Shown: positions 1-5,451 of the stretch, piece after piece
How the letters are laid out: every line of letters starts with the position of its first letter
How positions within the stretch are numbered: the first letter of the stretch is position 1
Source of the DNA: Bacillota bacterium
GTDB lineage: Bacteria > Bacillota_A > Clostridia > Lachnospirales > Bianqueaceae
NCBI GenBank assembly: GCA_017420625.1
Contig: JAFOIR010000340.1
Coordinates: 1-5,451 of the forward strand
Reading direction: 5' to 3'
Length of the DNA: 5,451 nt
The notes under the pieces: generated by a model
Database searches by the model: none
What the model saw: only the letters and a program-made list of their open reading frames with translations
Told to the model about the DNA's origin: nothing
Program-made: the position numbers and the translations under genes

Positions 1-2430
1 AAAGAATATGTCATCACGACTCCGAAAACACCCCTGCCCTGGATCAACTATCTGGGATCTCAGGATTTCTTCGGACTGATCAGCAATGCCGGCGGCGGCT
101 ACTGCTTCTACAAGGATGCAAAGCTCCTGCGTCTTACCCGTTACCGCTACAATAATTGCCCCATGGATCTTGGCGGTCGTTACTACTACATCAAAGACGG
201 GGATACCGTCTGGAATCCCGGCTGGATGCCTGTAAAGACCGAGCTTGACTCCTATGAGTGCCGTCACGGTCTGGGCTATTCCGTATTCACTTCCAGCAAG
301 AACGGTCTCCAGGCAGTACTCACTGCTTTCGTGCCTGTTTCCGACACCTGTGAGATCCACCGTCTCAAACTGACGAACCAGTCCGATGCGCCGAAAAACA
401 TCGATCTGTTCAGCTTCATCGAGTTCTGCCTCTGGAATGCACAGGATGATATGTCCAACTTCCAAAGAAACTTCTCCACCGGCGAAGTCGAAGTGATTGG
501 CAGCACCATCTATCATAAGACCGAATACCGTGAGAGACGCAACCACTATGCAGTCTACTCCGTCAACAAGCCCATCGAAGGATTCGACACGATCCGTGAC
601 AGCTTCCTGGGCTTCTACAACAGCTTCGATGATCCTGACGTCGTTCGCGAAGGCAAGAGCAAAAACTCTGTCGCTCACGGCTGGCAGCCCATCGGCTCCC
701 ATCATCTGAAAGCAGAGCTTGCTCCCGGCGAGAGCGAAGAATTCATCTTTGTCCTTGGCTACTGCGAGAATCCGCGTGATCAGAAATTCGAAGCACCGAA
801 CGTCATCAACAAGAAACCGGCTAATGAACTGCTGGCCAAATATCAGACTTCCGAGCAGGCACAGGCTGCGCTTGATGAGCTGCATGCTTACTGGGATAAG
901 CTCCTTTCCACCTACAATGTCAACACGTCGGACGAAAAACTGAACCGCCTGGTCAATGTCTGGAACCAGTACCAGTGCATGGTCACCTTCAACATGAGCC
1001 GTTCTGCCAGCTTCTACGAGAGCGGACTTGGCCGCGGCATGGGCTTCAGAGACAGCTGCCAAGATCTTTTGGGCTTCGTCCATCTGATTCCGGAAAGAGC
1101 CAGAGAGAGAATCATCGATATTGCGAACACGCAGTTTGAAGACGGTTCCACCTACCATCAGTATCAGCCTCTCACCAAGAAGGGCAACGCTGACATCGGC
1201 GGTGGCTTCAATGACGACCCGCTGTGGCTGGTCGCCTGCACCTACGCCTACATCTGCGAGACCGGAGATTTCTCGATCCTCGATGAGCCCTGTGCTTTCG
1301 ACAGCGATTTCTCCAAGGCCGTTCCGCTGATGGATCATCTGCGCAGAAGCTTTAACTACACCGCGACACATCTTGGCCCGCACGGCCTGCCGCTGATCGG
1401 CCGCGCTGACTGGAACGACTGTCTGAACCTCAACTGCTTCTCTGAGGAGCCGGGTGAAAGCTTCCAGACCTTCGGACCTTCCGAGGGCCCGGTCGCTGAA
1501 TCCGTATTCATCGCCGGTATGTTCGTCAAATACGGCAAGCAGTATGCGGAGCTCTGCCAGGCACAGGGTCTTGAAGACGAAGCCGCTGACGTACTTGGCA
1601 AAGTCGATCAGATGATCAAAGTGGTCGAGGATGCCGGTTGGGACGGCGAATGGTTCGTCCGTGCCTACGATGCGTTCTCGAACCCGATCGGTTCCAAAGT
1701 CTGCGAAGAAGGCCAGATCTACATCGAGCCTCAGGGCATGTGCGTCATGGCCGGCATCGGCGTAGAAGACGGCAAAGCCGCCAAAGCTCTGAAGAGTGTA
1801 GAAGAGAAACTGGATTCGAAGTTCGGTATCGTCCTTCTGCAGCCTGCCTATACCAAGTATCACGTTGAGATCGGTGAGATCACTTCCTATCCGCCCGGAT
1901 ACAAAGAGAATGCCGGTATCTTCTGTCACAACAATCCCTGGATCGTCTGCGCCGAGACCGAGCTTGGCCACGGTGACCGTGCCTTCGATGTATTCCGCAA
2001 GACCTGCCCGGTCTACCTGGAAGAGATCAGCGAAGTCCACCGCACCGAGCCGTACGTCTACTGCCAGATGGTCGCCGGCAAGGATGCTCCGACCTTCGGC
2101 GAAGGCAAGAACAGCTGGCTGACCGGTACTGCCGCCTGGACCTTCACGGCGATCTCCCAGTACATCCTGGGAATTCAGCCGACCCTCAAAGGTCTTGGCA
2201 TCAATCCCTGTATCCCCTCCGGCTGGAATGGTTACACGCTCGATCGTGTCTACCGCGGCGTGACCTACCACATCACCATCGATAATGCAGCCGGTGCCCA
2301 GAAGGGTGTCGCCTGCCTGATGGTAGACGGTGAGAAGATTCCCGGCCATGTCATCCCGGCTGAGATGGTCGAAGCCGCCGTTGCGGCGTCCGGCAAGAAA
2401 GAAGTCTCCGTCGTAGTCACGATGGGATAA
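1..2430 (+). CDS. Cellobiose phosphorylase (GH94), 5'-truncated by window edge
   Basis: Cytoplasmic enzyme that splits cellobiose with phosphate into alpha-glucose 1-phosphate and glucose, saving ATP in cellobiose use. The reading frame is open from base 1 and gives 809 residues. It starts with [20 protein letters not shown], which in family members lies about 10 residues after the true start, so the ATG at 163 is internal. Visible residues 1 to about 270 fit the N-terminal beta-sandwich, a helical linker follows, then the (alpha/alpha)6 barrel to about 730 and a small beta C-terminal domain. RGMGFRDS (345-352) is the sugar-binding segment. RADWND (468-473) carries the general acid, with D473 aligning by my recollection to D490 of the Cellvibrio gilvus enzyme. 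H643 in CHNNPW and T708-G709 in LTGTAAW match the phosphate site. The length fits cellobiose rather than the longer cellodextrin phosphorylases; specificity for another disaccharide (chitobiose, laminaribiose) is less likely. No transporter or regulator is visible, and a terminator follows 34 bp after the stop. Confidence 0.94.
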   Translation, partial: KEYVITTPKTPLPWINYLGSQDFFGLISNAGGGYCFYKDAKLLRLTRYRYNNCPMDLGGRYYYIKDGDTVWNPGWMPVKTELDSYECRHGLGYSVFTSSKNGLQAVLTAFVPVSDTCEIHRLKLTNQSDAPKNIDLFSFIEFCLWNAQDDMSNFQRNFSTGEVEVIGSTIYHKTEYRERRNHYAVYSVNKPIEGFDTIRDSFLGFYNSFDDPDVVREGKSKNSVAHGWQPIGSHHLKAELAPGESEEFIFVLGYCENPRDQKFEAPNVINKKPANELLAKYQTSEQAQAALDELHAYWDKLLSTYNVNTSDEKLNRLVNVWNQYQCMVTFNMSRSASFYESGLGRGMGFRDSCQDLLGFVHLIPERARERIIDIANTQFEDGSTYHQYQPLTKKGNADIGGGFNDDPLWLVACTYAYICETGDFSILDEPCAFDSDFSKAVPLMDHLRRSFNYTATHLGPHGLPLIGRADWNDCLNLNCFSEEPGESFQTFGPSEGPVAESVFIAGMFVKYGKQYAELCQAQGLEDEAADVLGKVDQMIKVVEDAGWDGEWFVRAYDAFSNPIGSKVCEEGQIYIEPQGMCVMAGIGVEDGKAAKALKSVEEKLDSKFGIVLLQPAYTKYHVEIGEITSYPPGYKENAGIFCHNNPWIVCAETELGHGDRAFDVFRKTCPVYLEEISEVHRTEPYVYCQMVAGKDAPTFGEGKNSWLTGTAAWTFTAISQYILGIQPTLKGLGINPCIPSGWNGYTLDRVYRGVTYHITIDNAAGAQKGVACLMVDGEKIPGHVIPAEMVEAAVAASGKKEVSVVVTMG

Positions 2431-2463
2431 TCTTCAGATAACAGCACAACTTCAGATCAAAGT

Positions 2464-2499
2464 TAGAGCCGCCAGGCGTTTTGGCGGCTCTATTTCTTT
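2464..2499 (+). terminator. Intrinsic terminator of the cellobiose phosphorylase gene
   Basis: A perfect 11-bp stem pairs 2464-2474 (TAGAGCCGCCA) with 2482-2492 (TGGCGGCTCTA) around a 7-base loop. The T-rich tail TTTCTTT at 2493-2499 follows directly. It begins 34 bp after the phosphorylase stop codon. The GC-rich stem, short loop and U tract make this a textbook rho-independent terminator on the plus strand, so the phosphorylase is the last gene of its transcript. Confidence 0.93.
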
Positions 2500-2760
2500 G
2501 CGGAAAGCCTTGGAGAAGGCCTCACAGGGGTCGATTGGGAAAGATAGCTTTTAAAATAGCTCTTCCACCCAAAAATCCCTACGATTTCTGGATAAGATAT
2601 CAACCGGAAAAACTATCTTATCCAGGGATTGGAAAGGATTCTCTGCAGAAGAATCTCCCCGCCCAGACGATGCTTTCATCCAGCTGTTTTTCTGGGGAAG
2701 ATAGAAATCAAAAGTCCCTGCCGACCCAGAAATTGGAAGAGATAGTTTTTTAACTTAATC
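2500..2760. repeat. Hairpin-rich intergenic region with degenerate GATAG/CTATC repeats
   Basis: No convincing gene lies here. The one plus-strand open frame (2481-2753) starts at a TTG inside the terminator stem, has no ribosome binding site and resembles no family I know. The stretch carries six degenerate copies of a motif like GGAAAGATAGNTTTT. Four read forward (2537-2552, 2589-2600, 2694-2704, 2735-2751) and two are inverted (2553-2566, 2608-2624). A longer imperfect direct repeat links 2571-2599 (AAAAATCCCT to AAGATA) with 2710-2745 (AAAAGTCCCT to GATAG). CCCAGAAATT occurs exactly at 2725-2734 and again at 2766-2775, just beyond the listed end. Small hairpins are also present at 2507-2520 and 2637-2655. 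The composition is more AT-rich than the phosphorylase gene. It could be a decayed repeat element or a structured RNA, and I cannot tell which. Confidence 0.5.
2582..2631. repeat. Long inverted repeat (hairpin)
   Basis: CTGGATAAGATA at 2588-2599 is the exact reverse complement of TATCTTATCCAG at 2614-2625, separated by 14 bases. Read as plus-strand RNA, the stem extends outward to 2582/2631 with three more Watson-Crick and three G-U pairs, giving an 18-pair helix. No T tract follows on either strand, so it is unlikely to be a terminator. Its arms are two of the copies of the short repeat motif spread over this intergenic region. Confidence 0.7.
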
Positions 2761-2762
2761 AA

Positions 2763-2793
2763 CCGCCCAGAAATTCAAAAATGTCCTGGGTGG
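2763..2793. repeat. Small inverted repeat of unknown role
   Basis: CCGCCCAG at 2763-2770 pairs with CTGGGTGG at 2786-2793, an 8-pair stem with one G-U if read as plus-strand RNA, around a 15-base loop. No T run follows on the plus strand, so terminator function is not supported. The 3' arm runs into GGGTGGCACC (2788-2797), which resembles a T-box core but has no suitable context. Confidence 0.35.
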
Positions 2794-2800
2794 CACCATT

Positions 2801-2840
2801 AAATAAACGAGAATCCGCCCCAACGGTTTGGAGCGGATTC
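2801..2840 (-). terminator. Probable terminator of the minus-strand repeat protein gene
   Basis: 2811-2821 (GAATCCGCCCC) pairs with 2830-2840 (GGAGCGGATTC) in an 11-position stem with a single mismatch and an 8-base loop. Read on the minus strand, the stem is followed by TCGTTTATTT (complement of 2801-2810), a moderately T-rich tail. It lies about 45 bp beyond the stop codon of the minus-strand gene, the right place for its terminator. The plus-strand side lacks a T run, so it probably acts in one direction. The interrupted U tract keeps confidence moderate. Confidence 0.6.
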
Positions 2841-2860
2841 AGAAAATCTTAATTATAAAC

Positions 2861-2896
2861 CCAGTCTTTCATAAATAAGGGATCTTTAAAGACTGG
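2861..2896 (-). repeat. Inverted repeat overlapping the stop codon of the repeat protein gene
   Basis: CCAGTCTTT at 2861-2869 is the exact reverse complement of AAAGACTGG at 2888-2896, around an 18-base loop. On the minus strand one arm covers the last codons and first base of the stop codon, and the other lies just downstream, followed by GTTTATAATT. It could be a weak terminator or a 3'-end stabilising hairpin. The long loop and broken T tract make it a poorer terminator than the hairpin further downstream. Confidence 0.45.
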
Positions 2897-5450
2897 CAAT
2901 ATAGCCTGCACTTAGCAGAGCATACGATAGTTCTTCAGGGGACATGGAAAAGTTATTCTGAATGTACCGTTCCATGGCATCAAAATCCAGAACTTTATAG
3001 ATTAATTGATTCTCTATAGGAATCCCGGGATCATAAGAAAAACCTACACGTGTGTGATCATCATCTATTATCCCACCATATGATTCTATGACTGTATCAT
3101 AGATAATCAGAAGACCTAGGTTTTCCTCGATCGTGTAGTTGTCCGGATTTACCTCTCCCCAAGAAATAATACGGTATGTATTCTGGGCCTTTCCAATATG
3201 ATCAAGTGATCCGGTGGTTTCTGCTATCACCGTGCTTTGTCCTTCATCTACCTCCACACCATCTTCAGTGAGAATTTCAATTGTTATGCTTGCATTAGTC
3301 AGCGGTGCAGCATCATCCCACTCACTCGTATGTTTGAAAGTGGTTCCTGTTGTAATTCTGATGATATTTCCTACTAACACTTCTCCAATATTAAGCTTAC
3401 CATCCGTACAGGTGACTTCATAATAGTCGCTCCCTGCAAACGGTTTACAAACTTCGGTACTGATTGTATAGGTTCCTGCAGTCATTCCACCACCACTTGC
3501 TTTAATGGAAAGTTCTGCTCCATTCGGCAGATTCGGCAGCGCCGGCAAAGCGAATTTGAATATCCATATCTTGGATTCTTCATCTTCTTCATCCGGGTCG
3601 AGAAGTTCCGGATCCTCACAGATAATCGAATCCTGTTCGATATTATCAAAGGTGAGTACCATACTGCCATTCGCAGCTGAATGGAATTCCCAATCCATGT
3701 CGAACGGGTCCTTATCTGGCTGCCACTGCGCCGTCACTTTGACCTTTTCTATCGTGAGTGTTCCCAGTTCCTCCGTGATCGAATAGTTGCTTTGTTTCGC
3801 ACCGTTCCAGTTAATCGAGTATGTATTCGTGCTTGAACCCATGCCTGCCTGACTGCCGGTCACAGCGAAAGCGAGCGTATCATTTCCGAAATTGATTTCT
3901 CCGTTCTGGCTCAAAAGTACATAGGGCTCTCCTCCTTCGTCCGGAATACGGGATACTGTGAAACCAGCTGTCAGCGTAGTACCGTCACAGCCTCTGGACG
4001 CTGATTCGGTTTTAATAATCAGTTCGACAGGGATAATCTCAAGCGATCCTCCGCTATATGAAATCTGATAATTTGATGCTTTACCACTGAGCATTTTTCC
4101 GCTGCCTGTAATGGAATAGGTGCCTACATCGATTCCACCTCCGGAAAAAAGAGCAGCCATTTTATCTCCAGTGAAGAGTTCAAAGCTATGGTTGCTTGCT
4201 GCTGTTCCTGAACCCGATTCATCTTCCAGATAAACGCCCACTAATGTTTCACCACCATGGGCACCATTTACATAGGTCAGGATCGGTGCATTACCATGAG
4301 AGGCACCTAGAGTGAAACCAGCATAAGTCAAGGGCTTGTCGATACTCCATTGTACCTGCATCTGCAGCTTTTCGATTGTCAGTGTGCCAAGGTTTTCTGA
4401 AACGGTATAGTTTGCCGCATCGAAAGTTCCCCAATTGATCGTATAGGTGTTCTTCACTACACCGACATCTGTAATGGTTCCGGTAGCGGTGACCGATGCG
4501 GTTTCTCCGTTCGCCAGACCGCTGATGGTAGCGGTGCTGCAGGTCAGGGGCGTTCCATCGTAAACCTTTGAAGCAGAACTGGTCACGACAGTAAGGTTCG
4601 CCGGTGTGACAGTCAATGCACCATCAACTATCGTTACATTCGTCAGGAACTCTGTTACATCTTTATCACTGGCATCGAAGATCTTGTAACTTGTAATGGT
4701 GTTCGAACCAGTTCCCGCAGTTATCTGGCTTCCGGAACAGGTTGCTGAATACATATAACCTTCCGGCAGTCCTGTCGCTGAGGACCCAGTTGCCGTGAGC
4801 GGTGTACCATCATAAGCCTTGTTCGCAGAATCAGCGGTAATGGTAATGGCAATTGTGATAGGTTTTTCCGGATCATCGCCGCCGGGAGTTGTATGATTCA
4901 CTGATACGAGCAGCGTTCCCAGCTCATCTGTCAGCGTATAGTTCTTCTCATTGGCGCTGCCCCAAGCAACTGAGTAGGTATTCTTGCTTTCTCCCTCGTT
5001 CGTCTGCGAGCCGGTCGCAGTAAAGGTCAGGATCTCACCCGCTACCACCGCGACTTTTCCGTTCTCTTCAGATACCTTGACCCGGCTTCCGCTTGCCGTA
5101 TTGTAAACCGTCAGACCGGCTGTCAGCGCCTGACCGTCTTTCTCTTTGGATGCGGAATCCGTTACTACGATCAACGGGACGGGTGAGATCACCAATGACC
5201 CCTTGCTGGTCGTAATCACATAGTTTGCAGCCGCCCCTTTTGCTACACTGGCAGAAACAATGATTCCATAGCTTCCCGCGTCTTTTCCGCTGCCTGAAGC
5301 GCTGACACGGATCTTATCGCCGCTTGACAACTGAAATGCGGAAACGTTCCCGCCGGCTTCCACTGAAATCACGAGGTTTTCTTCTTCTTCACCGGCGTTC
5401 GGACCGTTCTGGTACGTCAGTTTGAACGTTCCTGCACCACTGTTCCATGT
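2886..5450 (-). CDS. Large secreted or surface repeat protein with YDG/MBG-type modules, 5'-truncated
   Basis: The frame is open from the window edge to a TAA at 2886-2888, giving 854 residues of a larger protein. The GTG at 5372 is an internal valine, since coding clearly continues upstream. Two module types alternate. Type A begins near (K/N)xYDGTPLT and ends NTYxIxWG...NYTxxExLGTLTI, like Pfam YDG-family modules. Type B runs from an LTYxNG strand through GDK and GTYSI to an NYxI...GSLxI edge, like MBG-type modules. The order is B0-A1-A2-A3-B1-A4-B2-A5. A flexible linker (NHTTPGGDDPEKP) separates A1 from A2. The last 70 residues resemble nothing I know. There is no LPXTG, membrane segment, SLH or recognisable cell-wall-binding repeat at the C-terminus, and any signal peptide lies outside the window. 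Such arrays are typical stalks of Firmicute surface or adhesin proteins, so an extracellular adhesion role is inferred; the ligand is unknown. Confidence 0.88.
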   Translation of the reverse strand, partial: TWNSGAGTFKLTYQNGPNAGEEEENLVISVEAGGNVSAFQLSSGDKIRVSASGSGKDAGSYGIIVSASVAKGAAANYVITTSKGSLVISPVPLIVVTDSASKEKDGQALTAGLTVYNTASGSRVKVSEENGKVAVVAGEILTFTATGSQTNEGESKNTYSVAWGSANEKNYTLTDELGTLLVSVNHTTPGGDDPEKPITIAITITADSANKAYDGTPLTATGSSATGLPEGYMYSATCSGSQITAGTGSNTITSYKIFDASDKDVTEFLTNVTIVDGALTVTPANLTVVTSSASKVYDGTPLTCSTATISGLANGETASVTATGTITDVGVVKNTYTINWGTFDAANYTVSENLGTLTIEKLQMQVQWSIDKPLTYAGFTLGASHGNAPILTYVNGAHGGETLVGVYLEDESGSGTAASNHSFELFTGDKMAALFSGGGIDVGTYSITGSGKMLSGKASNYQISYSGGSLEIIPVELIIKTESASRGCDGTTLTAGFTVSRIPDEGGEPYVLLSQNGEINFGNDTLAFAVTGSQAGMGSSTNTYSINWNGAKQSNYSITEELGTLTIEKVKVTAQWQPDKDPFDMDWEFHSAANGSMVLTFDNIEQDSIICEDPELLDPDEEDEESKIWIFKFALPALPNLPNGAELSIKASGGGMTAGTYTISTEVCKPFAGSDYYEVTCTDGKLNIGEVLVGNIIRITTGTTFKHTSEWDDAAPLTNASITIEILTEDGVEVDEGQSTVIAETTGSLDHIGKAQNTYRIISWGEVNPDNYTIEENLGLLIIYDTVIESYGGIIDDDHTRVGFSYDPGIPIENQLIYKVLDFDAMERYIQNNFSMSPEELSYALLSAGYIASL
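2889..3098 (-). other. C-terminal tail of the repeat protein, unrecognised
   Basis: Seventy residues after the last repeat. The first half (VIESYGGIIDDDHTRVGFS) looks like extended or beta structure. The second (KVLDFDAMERYIQNN, then SPEELSYALLSAGYIASL) looks amphipathic helical. It has no LPXTG, hydrophobic anchor or positively charged tail, so it is not a standard sortase-anchored end. It may be a small domain with a partner-binding or secretion role; no function can be assigned from sequence. Confidence 0.6.
3099..3368 (-). repeat. Type A module A5 (divergent YDG-like)
   Basis: The opening motif has decayed to EWDDAAPLTNA, but the second half is clear: TTGSLDHIGKAQNTYRI followed by NYTIEENLGLLII. 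It is the last recognisable repeat before the C-terminal tail. Confidence 0.65.
3381..3743 (-). repeat. Type B module B2 (MBG-like) with long acidic insert
   Basis: Starts VTAQWQPDKDP, has the LTFDNI strand, then a strongly acidic insert encoded at 3570-3617, then NGAELSIKASGGG, TAGTYTI and the closing DGKLNIGE. At about 120 residues it is the longest module. Cysteines in VCKP and VTCTDG might pair with each other, which is speculative. Confidence 0.65.
3744..4022 (-). repeat. Type A module A4 (YDG-like, altered core)
   Basis: Starts TESASRGCDGTTLTAG, where the usual tyrosine is a cysteine. It continues AVTGSQAGMGSSTNTYSINW and closes NYSITEELGTLTIEK. It is closest in layout to A1. Confidence 0.72.
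4023..4367 (-). repeat. Type B module B1 (MBG-like)
   Basis: Shows the LTYVNG strand, an acidic insert YLEDESGSG, then FELFTGDKM, GGGIDVGTYSITGSG and the end ASNYQISYSGGSLEIIPVE. About 115 residues. An aromatic start (VQWSIDKPLTY) is shared with B2. Confidence 0.7.
4368..4595 (-). repeat. Type A module A3 (canonical YDG)
   Basis: Starts TSSASKVYDGTPLTC, follows with TATGTITDVGVVKNTYTINWG and closes NYTVSENLGTLTIEK. It is the most compact A module, about 76 residues, and the closest to the family consensus. Confidence 0.78.
4602..4850 (-). repeat. Type A module A2 (canonical YDG)
   Basis: Carries the canonical start NKAYDGTPLTATGS, a central SGSQITAGTGSNTI segment and the closing VDGALTVTPA. 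The second half (SYKIFDASDKDVTEF) differs from the other A modules, which have NTYxIxWG there, so it is a distinct subtype. Confidence 0.75.
4899..5168 (-). repeat. Type A module A1 (YDG-like)
   Basis: Begins VVTDSASKEKDGQALTAG, where the usual YDG is KDG. It continues with FTATGSQTNEGESKNTYSVA and closes with NYTLTDELGTLLVSV. A Thr/Pro/Gly/Asp-rich linker follows it. Confidence 0.75.
5169..5450 (-). repeat. Type B module B0 (MBG-like), partial
   Basis: Most upstream visible module, cut by the window edge. It shows the LTYQNG strand, an acidic run GEEEEN, then SSGDKIRVSASGSG, DAGSYGI, NYVI and the closing GSLVISPVPL. These landmarks recur in the same order in B1 and B2, which defines the module type. 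Confidence 0.7.
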
Positions 5451-5451
5451 C

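Noticed and set aside
163..165. ATG at 163 as start of the phosphorylase
   Set aside because: The frame is open back to base 1 and the upstream 54 codons encode conserved family sequence ([15 protein letters not shown] and RLTRYRYNN), so the true start is before the window.
1356..1601. Minus-strand open frame inside the phosphorylase gene
   Set aside because: It lies antisense to the catalytic region of a well-conserved enzyme and has no family resemblance.
2481..2753. Plus-strand open frame of 90 codons in the intergenic region
   Set aside because: It starts at a TTG within the terminator stem, has no ribosome binding site, and its sequence is built from the short inverted and direct repeats. 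The peptide resembles no known family.
2788..2797. GGGTGGCACC, matching the core of the T-box antiterminator, followed by a hairpin at 2811-2840
   Set aside because: No stem I or specifier loop landmarks are visible upstream, the following hairpin lacks a plus-strand T run, and no plus-strand gene follows because the next gene is convergent. A chance match is more likely.
2500..2800. CRISPR array
   Set aside because: The repeated units are degenerate, occur in both orientations, and have no constant repeat length or spacer spacing.
3505..3786. Plus-strand open frame opposite the repeat protein
   Set aside because: It is antisense to clear repeat modules and is low-complexity serine-rich, an artefact of the acidic codons on the other strand.
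5370..5372. GTG at 5372 as start of the minus-strand protein
   Set aside because: The same frame stays open to the window edge and encodes a B-module strand (FKLTYQNG) upstream of it, with no signal peptide after the GTG.

Overview
The window looks like chromosomal DNA from a Gram-positive, gut-type Firmicute (Clostridia or Erysipelotrichia-like). This rests on a cytoplasmic cellobiose phosphorylase of the clostridial kind and on a large repeat-built surface protein carrying YDG/MBG-type modules. The taxonomic placement is an inference from gene content, because no rRNA or other marker is present.

Layout: (1) Positions 1-2430, plus strand, hold a glycoside hydrolase family 94 cellobiose phosphorylase that lacks only its first few codons at the window edge. 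It is closed by a strong intrinsic terminator at 2464-2499. (2) Positions 2431-2885 are a convergent intergenic region of about 455 bp with no convincing gene. It is full of inverted repeats: the terminator, a long hairpin at 2582-2631, six degenerate copies of a short GATAG/CTATC motif, and two hairpins close to the end of the opposing gene, one of which is a plausible minus-strand terminator. (3) Positions 2886-5450, minus strand, hold the C-terminal 854 residues of a large extracellular protein whose 5' end lies beyond the window. Two module types alternate in the order B0-A1-A2-A3-B1-A4-B2-A5, followed by a 70-residue tail with neither an LPXTG motif nor a membrane anchor.

The two genes converge and are separately terminated, so nothing suggests they are co-regulated. 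The phosphorylase would serve intracellular cellobiose catabolism, while the repeat protein is probably a secreted or surface adhesin-like factor. I see no clear new defence or mobile system. The parts most worth a second look are the hairpin-rich repeat cluster between the genes, the acidic insert recurring at the same place in every B module, and the unanchored C-terminal tail.
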